Shown here piece after piece: positions 1-7,755 of a stretch of 16,067 nt of DNA. The notes beneath the pieces were generated by a model. It did not search any database and was not told where the DNA came from. It saw only the letters and a program-made list of their open reading frames with translations. The number at the start of each line of letters is the position of its first letter. Position 1 is the first letter of the stretch. The position numbers and the translations under genes are program-made. Source of the DNA: Beroe ovata (taxonomy: Eukaryota; Ctenophora; Nuda; Beroida; Beroidae); NCBI GenBank assembly GCA_946803715.1, contig CAMPET010000051.1, positions 199,843-215,909 on the forward strand, given 5' to 3'.

Positions 1-119
1 GTGGGGGGTCATATTCAGCTCAGGGTGTGCACTGTGCGCGGAATAATATCATTATTATCTAACAGGATATTCCTTAGGTAATAGATCATTTAGGACTACA
101 AAATCTGGAAGTTTCCGCA

Positions 120-267
120 CCAATTCCTACCTGGGCATATGGCTGCATCCAATTCCTACCTGGGCATATGGCTGCATCCAATCCTTACCTGGGCATATGG
201 CTGCATCCAGTTCCTACCAGGGCATATGGCTGCATCCAATTCTTACCTGGGCATATGGCTGCATCCA
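120..267 (-). repeat. 29-bp tandem repeat carrying five 5' splice sites
   Basis: Five units of exactly 29 bp span the cyclin E exon j/intron border. CTGGGCATAT (or CAGGGCATAT) begins at 131, 160, 189, 218 and 247. On the minus strand each unit reads ATGCAGCCATATGCCCWG followed by GTARGRA, so each has a usable donor. Extension by one unit adds 29 nt and shifts frame. Extension by two or more includes an in-frame TAG ten codons after the normal exon end. Confidence 0.95.
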
Positions 268-411
268 GTGTCGGCACGAGATCAGATCCTCCCAATTGTA
301 CCCCGTAACCTCCTTCAACTTGTAGGGGACAACCAGCCACAGGGCGCTCGCTGCAATCATACTGGGACGGAACTGGACAGATTGCACGTCCAGCGAGCAC
401 AGGTCTATCAG
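247..411 (-). CDS. CCNE: Cyclin E exon j: second cyclin fold, donor lies in a tandem repeat
   Basis: The exon is 165 nt (55 codons, phase 0 to 0), with a very pyrimidine-rich acceptor (CCCTCTTCAG) and donor CAG|gtaaga. It encodes LIDLCSLDVQSVQF, then AASALW and an ending of EDLISCRHWMQPYAQ. This matches the cyclin E region LxDLCxLD...AASAL...CxxWMxPFA. The last 21 bp and the donor belong to a 29-bp unit repeated five times, so four further donors follow at regular spacing. The C-terminal tail, which in vertebrates carries the main Fbw7 phosphodegron, is outside the window. Confidence 0.95.
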
Positions 412-740
412 CTGAAGAGGGGGAAAGAGGGAGGGGGATGTGAGTGTTGTGATGGAGAGTCCATAATGACCAGTGATCACAGATAAACGACCGCAGATCT
501 TGAATCGACATAAAAAGGTTATTGGGATGGAGAGTAAATGATGATAAGTGACCACTGATCTGGTTTTTGAGATATAGGATGAAAAACACGCGATGATAGA
601 TCGACGCCAAGCGTCTGTAAACCAATATAATTGTCGTATGATGGACACCAAAAAAAACTGGACGAAGTAAACGAAACTGCTTGGCCCGATCTCACGAATT
701 ATTAACGGCGGGTTTCGGCCCAAGACAGTCGTAGTATAAT
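412..740. other. Cyclin E intron i-j, right-hand part without genes
   Basis: This is intron sequence between exon j and the MITE. The bases next to 412 form the GA-rich (on the plus strand) polypyrimidine tract of the exon j acceptor. I see nothing else that can be supported. Confidence 0.7.
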
Positions 741-903
741 AGGTAAGGGTGATTCAAAATACTATAACTACCGAACTATAACTACCGATTATAATCGATA
801 AGATGTCTACTTTTCATCGTTTTTTTCAAAATATCGATTCCAAAGTCGACATTTTATCGATTATAATCGGTAATTACAGCTCAATTTTGAATCACCCTTG
901 CCG
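741..903. mobile_element. MITE-like element with 20-bp terminal inverted repeats
   Basis: The ends are imperfect inverted repeats: 741..760 (AGGTAAGGGTGATTCAAAAT) and 884..903, differing only in the outermost bases. A second perfect 18-bp inverted repeat lies inside (784..801 and 854..871, ACCGATTATAATCGATAA), so the unit can fold into a long hairpin. TATAAT flanks both sides (735..740 and 904..909) as a candidate target duplication. It has no coding capacity, as expected of a non-autonomous DNA transposon. Confidence 0.8.
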
Positions 904-914
904 TATAATTATAC

Positions 915-1061
915 CTGTATGATCTTGACGAAGTCAGACTGCGAGTACTCGCCCCTCATGAACTGTCCTGTGGTACAGGTTGTTCCCCTGTAGTATTCTA
1001 TCTGGAGGTACAGGTTCAGCCATGTGTTCACTGTGAGTGCGGCCAACTTCCAGTCTAACAC
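915..1061 (-). CDS. CCNE: Cyclin E exon i: start of the second cyclin fold
   Basis: The exon is 147 nt (49 codons, phase 0 to 0), acceptor CCACAAG and donor CAG|gtataa. It opens with VLDWKLAALTVNTWLNLYLQ, matching the cyclin E segment KxLxWxLxxLTxxxWLNxYxQ that links the two cyclin folds. The later part (YRGTTCTTGQFMRGEYSQSD) corresponds to the variable loop before the helix of the second fold. A MITE lies 11 bp past the exon end. Confidence 0.95.
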
Positions 1062-1085
1062 CTTGTGGAGAGAGATGTAAACGGT

Positions 1086-1193
1086 GGTGTCAACTCTCAA
1101 CATTGGTGTCAGTGTGAGGAGTGGTGTCAGTGTGAAAAGTGGTGTCAGTGTGATGAGTGGTGTCAGTGTGAAGATTGGTGTCAGTGTGAGAAT
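1086..1193. repeat. 18-bp minisatellite in cyclin E intron h-i
   Basis: Five clear 18-bp units of the form TGGTGTCAGTGTGARRAG start at 1104, 1122, 1140, 1158 and 1176, preceded by one degenerate unit at 1086. Because 18 is a multiple of three, both strands stay open and give repetitive peptides; I regard these as non-coding. Related GTGTCAA/TTGACAC words continue to about 1305. Confidence 0.93.
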
Positions 1194-1313
1194 TAGAATC
1201 GGGCACAATAACTATTGCGTGCGGTCAGCGGTGCCAGAAATCTGTATCACCACACAAAATTGGTGTCAATTCAGTGACACTTGACACCAGCTTGACACGG
1301 TGTCAACCCTCAC

Positions 1314-1409
1314 CTTCATCATGTCTAGCTCCATCTGCCACATTTCCTCCTTGGAGCACGCCCCGTTAGTCACATCGGAGAACATGATCAGACTGGGTGG
1401 GTAGATTTC
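1314..1409 (-). CDS. CCNE: Cyclin E exon h: EIYPP...GACS segment
   Basis: The exon is 96 nt (32 codons, phase 0 to 0), acceptor TGCGCAG and donor AAG|gtgagg. It encodes EIYPPSLIMFSDVTNGACS followed by KEEMWQMELDMMK. EIYPP, DVTxGACS and MELxxMK are strong cyclin E signatures. That it continues exon g in phase, 10.35 kb away and across three scaffold joins, is the best evidence that the scaffold order is right. Confidence 0.97.
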
Positions 1410-1424
1410 CTGCGCAGAGTAGTA

Positions 1425-1880
1425 TAGGTGAGTTGTTGTTATAAGTGAGTTAGTATAGGTGAGTTGGTACCTATAGGTGAATTGTTGTTATGCTAAGTAA
1501 GTGGTGAATAATTGTTATAGGTGAGTTGTTATAGGTATATTGTTGTTATAGGTGAATTGTTGTTATGGGTAGTAAGTGGCGGGTAGATTTCCTGCGAGGA
1601 GAAGGGAAATGTTATGGGTGAGTTAAAGAAAGTGGTGAAAAGTGGTATTGGAGAGGGGTTGTTATAGGAGAGTTGGAATAAGTGGTGAATTGTGGTTATA
1701 GGTGATGGTAGTTATAGGTGAGTTGAAGAAAGTGGCGAATTTTAGTTACTATTTTTAGTAGTGAGGGGTAGATTTAGTAGGTGAGTAGTAGATTGAAGTA
1801 AGTTGAAGTAAGTGGTAGTTGTAATTGGGATAGTAAATGGTGAATTGTTGTTATAGGTGAGAGTAGTTATAGGTGAGTGG
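1425..1880. repeat. Degenerate GTTATAGGTGAGTTG array
   Basis: About 450 bp of loosely repeated words such as GTTATAGGTGAATTGTTG, AGGTGAGTT and AAGTGGTGAA lie in the giant cyclin E intron, next to the exon h acceptor. Spacing is irregular. Many copies contain AGGTGAGT, a near-perfect 5' splice site on the plus strand. There are no genes. Confidence 0.8.
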
Positions 1881-2334
1881 TTGAATCCATGAAGCATACT
1901 GTCCCAAAATATTCCCCCCCCCCTTTTCCAATATTTCAGTTTCCTCCATATCACTATCTATCCTCATCCCCCACTATGGACACCCGTGGATGTGGACATT
2001 GGGGCGGGGTCAACATATATTTCTGTTTTATTTGCTCTACTTGTTTTTTCAAAAATTCAATTCTACCTTAACAAAAAATAGTTGACCCCCCGACATTGTT
2101 GTAACCATTGTTTATTTGTAGTTGTAACCATTGTAGTATAACAAAGGTCAAGAGTCATGAATAACAAAGGTGAATGATGACCAAGTTTATTATGAGAGTT
2201 GTAATGCTCCTTCATAAAGAGAACCACCCTGGAACACATCAAGACTACCAGGGTGCCGCGCATGTATGGTAATGGGGCGCTGCGCAGGTTATAAATGTGG
2301 CAGTACACTTACTCACTTACTGAACATAGTGACT
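1881..2334. other. Intronic sequence without a recognisable gene
   Basis: The stretch contains a C run (about 1913..1924), short repeated words (TTGTAACCATTG twice near 2098..2135; AACAAAGGT twice near 2141..2172) and no exon I can support on either strand. Confidence 0.6.
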
Positions 2335-2809
2335 ATGAATAGTGAAAACCACCACTACAAAGGTTCAACGTGTTACAGTGGTCTATGCCAAATGCTAATA
2401 CCTGTGGAAATCACTGGAGAAGGAGAGGGCAAAGAGTTACTTTGGCAGGGCACAACTTATTCATTCGGCTCTAGAGATTGTCATAGTGTATTCTTGGATT
2501 TGTTAAATCAAGTTGATTGTTACATTACCGAGCATAGCAAATTTAACATGATTTTTGCGGCGGTTGTAGTGAAATTCCCAGTAACAGTACTAACTGCCCA
2601 AGTAGTTCTATTGTCTAATTTTAACATTCATTTCGTAATTGCTTTAACTTAAATTCTATTGTTAAGTCTAGAGTAGATGCAGGCATGGCCGACGATTGTT
2701 CATCAAACGACATTTTCGGCAATCTCTCAAATTTTGCATCTCCGATCGAGAATCCAGAATCTTTTATCAGCCATCGCGCATGATACGTCAGTGAAAATTT
2801 AACTTTTCG
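2335..2809. repeat. Duplicated block 1, left copy (ends at an N)
   Basis: This block is repeated at 2846..3333. The first part differs by substitutions and small indels. From about 2518 to the end it looks almost identical. The copy stops exactly at the single N at 2810. There are open frames on both strands, but no recognised protein. Confidence 0.9.
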
Positions 2810-2810
2810 N
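2810..2810. other. Single-N scaffold join
   Basis: This is one ambiguous base at the end of the left copy of duplicated block 1. Some scaffolders write a single n where two contigs are predicted to overlap but no overlap was accepted. Confidence 0.75.
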
Positions 2811-2845
2811 TTTCACACTTTGGCTTATTCCTTTATATTATAGAT

Positions 2846-3333
2846 GAATAGTGAAAACCACTACTACCAAGTATCAACGTGTTACAGTGGTCTTTGCCAA
2901 ATGCTAATTGCTAATACATGTGGAAATCACTGGAGAAGGAGAGGACAAAGAGTTACTTTGGCAGGGCACAACTTATTCATTCGGCTCTAGAGATCGCCAC
3001 TATGTATTCTTGGATTTGTTGAATCAAGTTCTTGAGTTAATTGTTACATTACCGAGCATAGCAAATTTAACATGATTTTTGCGGCGGTTGTAGTGAAATT
3101 CCCAGTAACAGTACTAACTGCCCAAGTAGTTCTATTGTCTAATTTTAACATTCATTTCGTAATTGCTTTAACTTAAATTCTATTGTTAAGTCTAGAGTAG
3201 ATGCAGGCATGGCCGACGATTGTTCATCAAACGACATTTTCGGCAATCTCTCAAATTTTGCATCTCCGATCGAGAATCCAGAATCTTTTATCAGCCATCG
3301 CGCATGATACGTCAGTGAAAATTTAACTTTTCG
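2846..3333. repeat. Duplicated block 1, right copy
   Basis: This is the second copy of 2335..2809, with small insertions (for example extra bases near 2906 and 3031). Sequence continues without a break after 3333, where the left copy is cut. It is either the other allele of the same locus or a true tandem duplicate. Confidence 0.9.
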
Positions 3334-3784
3334 CACAATAAAAACCGGAACTTTACGTAAAGCAACTATTTGACTTTGAAGCTTCTCCATTATCAAGCAC
3401 GAACAACTGGTCTATTGTTCACACGCTAAGTGCGAGTGAATAAATAATGTGTGACTATAAAAATTCTTTTTGTCCCAGTTCCGAAGAGAAGAAATCGTAC
3501 GACGGGAAAGTAAATCGTTTTACATTTTGCACATTCGATTTTAGTACGATTATTAAGCTACCTTAGATCAGCTCTATATAACCTAATTTCTTACTAGTTC
3601 GGTAAGAAAATAGATTATATTGATCAAAAATAGGTTTTTGACATTTCGCATGACTCGAATTTGACTGACGGTCATCAAATTATTCCCCCCTTATTCTTTG
3701 ACTACCAATCCATGGGACAAAATAACAATTCCGGTTGATATGATTGGTATTTTCACAGAAAGACGTCAGGTACAGATATAATTC
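3334..3784. other. Region upstream of the channel gene
   Basis: This AT-rich stretch precedes the first visible channel exon. It should contain the promoter or an upstream intron of the plus-strand DEG/ENaC gene. I see no clear TATA box or upstream coding exon. A stop codon (3779..3781) lies two codons before the ATG at 3785. Confidence 0.5.
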
Positions 3785-3949
3785 ATGGTTGTGTTGCACG
3801 TGCAGCCCTGGCCAACTGACGACCACCAGACCAACTCCTCCTCCCCACCCCCAACTCTTGGTGTTCAACCCGTGCGACCAGCCACAACCCATCCTATGAA
3901 AGAGATAGAGTTCTTCGGATTCCAGGATCTAGCCAGTGATTACTATCAG
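3785..3949 (+). CDS. DEG/ENaC channel, N-terminal exon (copy 1)
   Basis: This exon gives the cytoplasmic N-terminus of the channel. From ATG 3785 it encodes 55 residues, Pro/Thr/Ser-rich at first and then EIEFFGFQDLASDYYQ, and leaves at CAG|gttttt in phase 0, which fits the long exon at 4333. EFF followed by a short helix before TM1 is the usual DEG/ENaC pattern, but the His-Gly gating pair is missing. The ATG is the only Met available because a stop lies just upstream. Alternatively CAG at 3803..3805 is an acceptor and the exon begins at 3806, exactly where the second copy begins. The 3' flank here is a GT microsatellite, unlike copy 2. Confidence 0.7.
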
Positions 3950-3985
3950 GTTTTTTTGTGCAGTAGCATCTGCATATTGTGTATT

Positions 3986-4041
3986 ATGTGTGTGTGTATT
4001 GTGTGTGTGTGTGTGTGTGTGTGTTCTGTGTGTGGGTGTTT
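3986..4041. repeat. GT dinucleotide microsatellite at a contig end
   Basis: A run of GT with a few interruptions follows exon copy 1 and ends against the N at 4043. Assemblers commonly stop in such repeats. Confidence 0.9.
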
Positions 4042-4042
4042 C

Positions 4043-4043
4043 N
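4043..4043. other. Single-N scaffold join between two exon copies
   Basis: The base after it corresponds to 3806 in the first exon copy, so the right contig restarts inside sequence already present on the left. Confidence 0.75.
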
Positions 4044-4187
4044 CCCTGGCCAACTGACGACCACCAGACCAACTCCTCCTCTCCACCCCCGACTCTTGGT
4101 GTTCCACCAGTGAGGCCCACAACAACCCATCCTATGAAGGAGATAGAGTTCTTCGGATTCCAAGATCTAGCCAGTGATTACTATCAG
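4044..4187 (+). CDS. DEG/ENaC channel, N-terminal exon (copy 2)
   Basis: These 144 bp (48 codons) correspond to 3806..3949 with scattered substitutions; two or so change the protein (Gln to Pro, Ala to Thr). The conserved EIEFFGFQDLASDYYQ ending is unchanged. It leaves at CAG|gtatat in phase 0, and a 145-bp intron leads to the exon at 4333, so this copy lies in the same contig as the channel body and is the safer partner. It is probably the allele of copy 1. A real duplicated exon cannot be excluded, since the 3' flanks of the two copies do not match. Confidence 0.75.
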
Positions 4188-4332
4188 GTATATTAGCGTG
4201 TGGGAAAATATTATGCTATGTCGAGGTATTCACCAGAAGAAAAAGTTAGCTTTGGAAATAATTGAATGAAATTTCACCGAGGAAATCACTGACACTGAGT
4301 AAATCATTAACTCCCTAACCTCCCCTCTCCAG

Positions 4333-6186
4333 GTAATGCGAGTCCCAGGGCGGCCCCGGTGGTGTCGAGCTCTCTGGTTCATCGTGGTTCTCTTCCTTCT
4401 CGGCTTCACATTCTACATGGTGTACCGTCTCCTACACGCGTACTTCCAGTACAGCTCGTACAACAAATCATCCGTTACTTGGGAGAGTAACGTGACTCTA
4501 CCCGCCATAACCATTTGTAACATCAATCCGTTCAACTATACAAATTTCAAGGAGAATGCCAATGGAACGGACCTCGTGGAAGATTTTGAGACAATCATGG
4601 AAACACTTATATTTTACAACGAGGACGGAGACGCGTGGGAAGAAATTAATGAAACAGTTTGGGAAGGATTTCTTGAGTATGAGGAGAATAACGGTGCTTT
4701 ATCGCTGAGATTCAGAGATTGGTTGATTCACACGGTGTTCGGTTACTATGACTACGAATTCCAGGGCAACGGATACTTCATAGACTACGACGATTACTTC
4801 AAATTCAGCCAAATGACAGAACTTGGCAACTGTTTCGAACTTAACGATGACGGAGCACTGAAACAGAGTTCTGGAGGAGCTAGAGGTGGCATAAGAATCG
4901 ATCTCGATGCAAAACACGCTGATTATCTCTTCTCCACGCCCACCCAAGGTTTCATGGTGTATATCCGTGACCAGGACGAGACTCTCATGTTGGATCACGG
5001 CGGGTACGTGGTCTCACCGGGGACGGAAGTCTTCCTCAAACTGACCGCCAAATCGGTGACAAGGCTCGGAGAACCGCATGGAACCTGCGAGAATGTACCA
5101 AGTCGTCTGGCAAAGTACGGACCCCACTACGAAACGGTGCGAGAGTGTATACAGAGACAGAAACTGGACGTCCTCATGGAGCGTTGTGGGTGTGTGCCGT
5201 GGTTCCTGGCGGACAGACTGTCTACACTCAAAAAAACGGAGATTTTGGATGAGTATATTGAGAAGATACTGGATGGGATGGGCACAGAAGCGCAGGTTTG
5301 GGGACGACGGAGAAGGGGAGCTCCGTCCAATCCGAAAGAAGATTTTCTCCACAGACACAAGATAAATCACAGGGGAATGAAGGAGAGATTTAGAGATACC
5401 CGCAGCTTGGTAGAGGATCCACAACACGAAATATTCGACATTCCAGGATTTGACAAATTCCTGGACAAATTTGAGAGCTCAGATCCCGACATCCTAGACC
5501 GTGAGAAGCGGAATCACAATGGTGGCAGCACAGCGACACCCCCTCCCCCCACAACTTCACCGTACTACAAAACGGAGCAATACGGCACGCACATTTGCGG
5601 CTATGTCGAGCAATACTCCTGCCAAATGTGGCTTGATACCCTGATCCGAGACGGCAATTTCACCCTCGACCCCTGTCCTGAGCCATGTTCATATCATGAA
5701 TGGCAGGTGGAAACATCCAGCACAAAATTTCCCCCTACTGAAGAGTATTTTGAGAGATTTGTCAAGGATAGGGTGTATCTGTACAGTGGGGAACCGACAT
5801 ACGAGTACATACAGAACAATATGGCCAGACTTCACGTCTACTACGACGAACTTAAAGTGGCGAATATTGATCAGACAAAGGCGTACGAAGCCCAGAATTT
5901 TGTAGCTGAATTTGGGGGTGTCGTGGATCTATTTATCGGATTTTCGTTCTTCACTGTGCTCCAGCTGACCGAAATAGCGGTGGCGTGGATCATATCGAAA
6001 TTGTCGGGTGGCGGCGGCAGAAAGATTGAGGAGGGAGGAGAGAAAGAGAGGAAACCAGAGAGGGAGGGAGGGAAGGATCTGCCGATTCTGACAAATGGTC
6101 CGGGGATGATTGTACAGAATGAGGCTGCTGTGAAAATGAACTACGGGAACAATGGATCTGATTCTTCTATCTCACCCCAGCTTTAA
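4333..6186 (+). CDS. DEG/ENaC sodium channel subunit, main exon
   Basis: These are trimeric, amiloride-type cation channels of the plasma membrane. The exon begins GTA ATG after CTCTCCAG and runs 617 codons to TAA. Numbering from the Met at 4336: TM1 about 11-33 (RALWFIVVLF); LPAITICN 55-62; acidic finger about 80-165; palm segment GFMVYIRDQDE...GYVVSPGTEVF; GTC 249-251; thumb cysteines 271, 284 and 286, then 421, 429, 447 and 451; KAYE before TM2; TM2 about 522-549 with FGGVVDLFIGFS, whose Gly535-Phe-Ser537 is the GxS selectivity filter. Ala524 sits at the degenerin site. About 134 residues separate Cys286 from Cys421, against roughly a dozen in ASIC1. That insert has RRRR (324-327) and REKR (389-392), both like proprotein convertase sites. 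Several NxS/T sites lie outside the membrane. The C-tail is Gly/Glu/Lys-rich. Ligand and subfamily cannot be assigned. Confidence 0.95.
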   Translation, partial: VMRVPGRPRWCRALWFIVVLFLLGFTFYMVYRLLHAYFQYSSYNKSSVTWESNVTLPAITICNINPFNYTNFKENANGTDLVEDFETIMETLIFYNEDGDAWEEINETVWEGFLEYEENNGALSLRFRDWLIHTVFGYYDYEFQGNGYFIDYDDYFKFSQMTELGNCFELNDDGALKQSSGGARGGIRIDLDAKHADYLFSTPTQGFMVYIRDQDETLMLDHGGYVVSPGTEVFLKLTAKSVTRLGEPHGTCENVPSRLAKYGPHYETVRECIQRQKLDVLMERCGCVPWFLADRLSTLKKTEILDEYIEKILDGMGTEAQVWGRRRRGAPSNPKEDFLHRHKINHRGMKERFRDTRSLVEDPQHEIFDIPGFDKFLDKFESSDPDILDREKRNHNGGSTATPPPPTTSPYYKTEQYGTHICGYVEQYSCQMWLDTLIRDGNFTLDPCPEPCSYHEWQVETSSTKFPPTEEYFERFVKDRVYLYSGEPTYEYIQNNMARLHVYYDELKVANIDQTKAYEAQNFVAEFGGVVDLFIGFSFFTVLQLTEIAVAWIISKLSGGGGRKIEEGGEKERKPEREGGKDLPILTNGPGMIVQNEAAVKMNYGNNGSDSSISPQL

Positions 6187-7119
6187 GAGAACAGGAACAT
6201 TATAAAATCTGAAATATACTGGCGAAATATGCTGTGAGGCGCCAAGATAATTCATCTTGAGTTTTATTCTTACTATAGATTGAGCGAATTTATAAGATAG
6301 TTGTTTCAATGGTGTCATGAAGGGGGGATTCGCGGTACCTTGCAGCATAATTCTGTCATACGTTAAACAATATTTTAAAATCATCGAGAAGTGACGAAAT
6401 ACTGCAATCATCGCAAACCGCCAAACCACACCAAATTGTACACGTAATGTGCAATGTACATTCATGGGATTGTACAATATCCCGAGGCTTCACGTAGACA
6501 ACGCATTTTAGTAGATACGCCGCGCACTGAAATCTGTAATAGGCGCGTTAGCATGACAGAATTATCGTAAGACGTGGATCTTCCACTTCTTGGATCAATT
6601 ATTCGCGACAGATAATTGATCGATAATTGCAACAATGTCCCATAATTAGGATAATTATTTGGTTGAGCTCCTTCCCGGGCCCAAAATTCGACGAGAAAGT
6701 TTAGCTATTTCGCGCCATTATTATTGCGAAATGCGGAAAAATTGTAGTCAATCTGCGCGCGCGGAATTTGGCGTGCGCGCGCTACGTTAACCACACAAAA
6801 GCCGTTGATCTGTGTTCGCGCCAATTTCACTAAAGCTACATTCTTCCATAGTAAAGTATGTACTGTTATACACGCTCTTTAATAGGATAAATTTAGAGAA
6901 TTGCATTGGGTGATAGGGGATATCAAACAAAGTATGATAAAATAATTCCTTGAAAATGTCGTGATAAATTATTTATAGAGGTAAATTCCACATCATATGA
7001 CACACATATAATGGATGAATGCAATATAACGTAACATAATACATTATCATACCGCCTAGCACATAATAGAATGCCTTACCGAGAATGTATTCGGTAATGG
7101 GGCTATAATTGCCAGTTAA
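6187..7119. other. Intergenic-type sequence within the cyclin E intron
   Basis: There is no gene. Near 6700..6830 is a CG-rich patch with two E2F-like words: TTTCGCGCC (6708..6716) and TTCGCGCCAA (6815..6824, TTGGCGCGAA on the minus strand). No AATAAA was found close behind the channel stop codon. Confidence 0.55.
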
Positions 7120-7399
7120 TAGATTTAATATGGGTCAGGAGAGGGTTGGGGTTTCCGAGGGAAAATTGGGGGCATGTAAGGAAAATGTGCGAAATTTTGG
7201 GTTTATTTGGAAGGAAACGGAGTAAGCATAGAAGTTTTAGAACAAATAACCACGACATGTTGGATGCAGCGAATTTGGGCATGTCTTTTTGCTAAAAATA
7301 GAAGGCAGATGAGGGTGAGCAAAGATTGGTTGAATGAACTCTCATTTCACCCCCCAATACCCACATCACTCCATAACGATTAGTGAGGTGCTAGAATAA
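7120..7399. repeat. Duplicated block 2, left copy (ends at an N)
   Basis: This is a near-identical relative of about 7477..7755, sharing long words around GGAAACGGAGTAAGCATAGAA and the end GAGGTGCTAGAATAA. It has substitutions and a small indel near the GGGGCATGTA word. It stops at the N at 7400, where the right copy continues with TCATGACGTCA. No protein is recognised. Confidence 0.9.
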
Positions 7400-7400
7400 N
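7400..7400. other. Single-N scaffold join
   Basis: This is the third single N; like the other two it closes the left copy of a duplication. Confidence 0.75.
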
Positions 7401-7476
7401 ATTGCTCTAACATTGCATTGTAACCTTAAGATAGGATAGCCCTATCAGAATAACAGAGGCCAGAGGCCGCGGGTCC

Positions 7477-7755
7477 TGCTAGTAGAAATAATTGGGGCAG
7501 GTGATGGGTTGGGGTTTCCGAGGGGGCATGTACGGAAAATGTGCGAAATTTTGGGTTAATTTGGAAGGAAACGGAGTAAGCATAGAAATTTCAGAACAAA
7601 TAACCACGACATGCTGGATGCAGCAAATTTGGGCATGTCTTTTTGCTAAAAAATAGAAGGCAGATGAGGGCGAGCAAAGATTGGTTGAATGAACTCTCAT
7701 TTCACCCCCCAATGCCCGCATCACTCCATAACGATTAGTGAGGTGCTAGAATAAT
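7477..7755. repeat. Duplicated block 2, right copy
   Basis: This is the second copy of 7120..7399. A perfect CRE word TGACGTCA follows directly at 7758..7765. Confidence 0.9.

Noticed and set aside
1-118. Possible last cyclin E exon on the minus strand after a CGCACAG word
   Set aside because: The needed phase 0 reading meets a stop after three codons, and nothing resembles the cyclin E tail.
120-267. CRISPR-like regular repeats
   Set aside because: The units are head-to-tail with no spacers and overlap an exon border in a eukaryotic gene.
909-1284. Repetitive TLTPL / GVSVxSG peptides on both strands
   Set aside because: They result from an 18-bp minisatellite whose unit is a multiple of three. 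The true coding part on the minus strand is only cyclin E exon i.
2266-2652. Plus-strand open frame of 128 codons
   Set aside because: The second copy of the block carries indels that break the frame, and the composition is not convincing.
3145-3396. Minus-strand open frame of 83 codons with protein-like composition, partly shared by both copies of duplicated block 1
   Set aside because: No recognised domain, no splice or promoter support, and the near-identical copies are more likely alleles, so their identity does not show selection.
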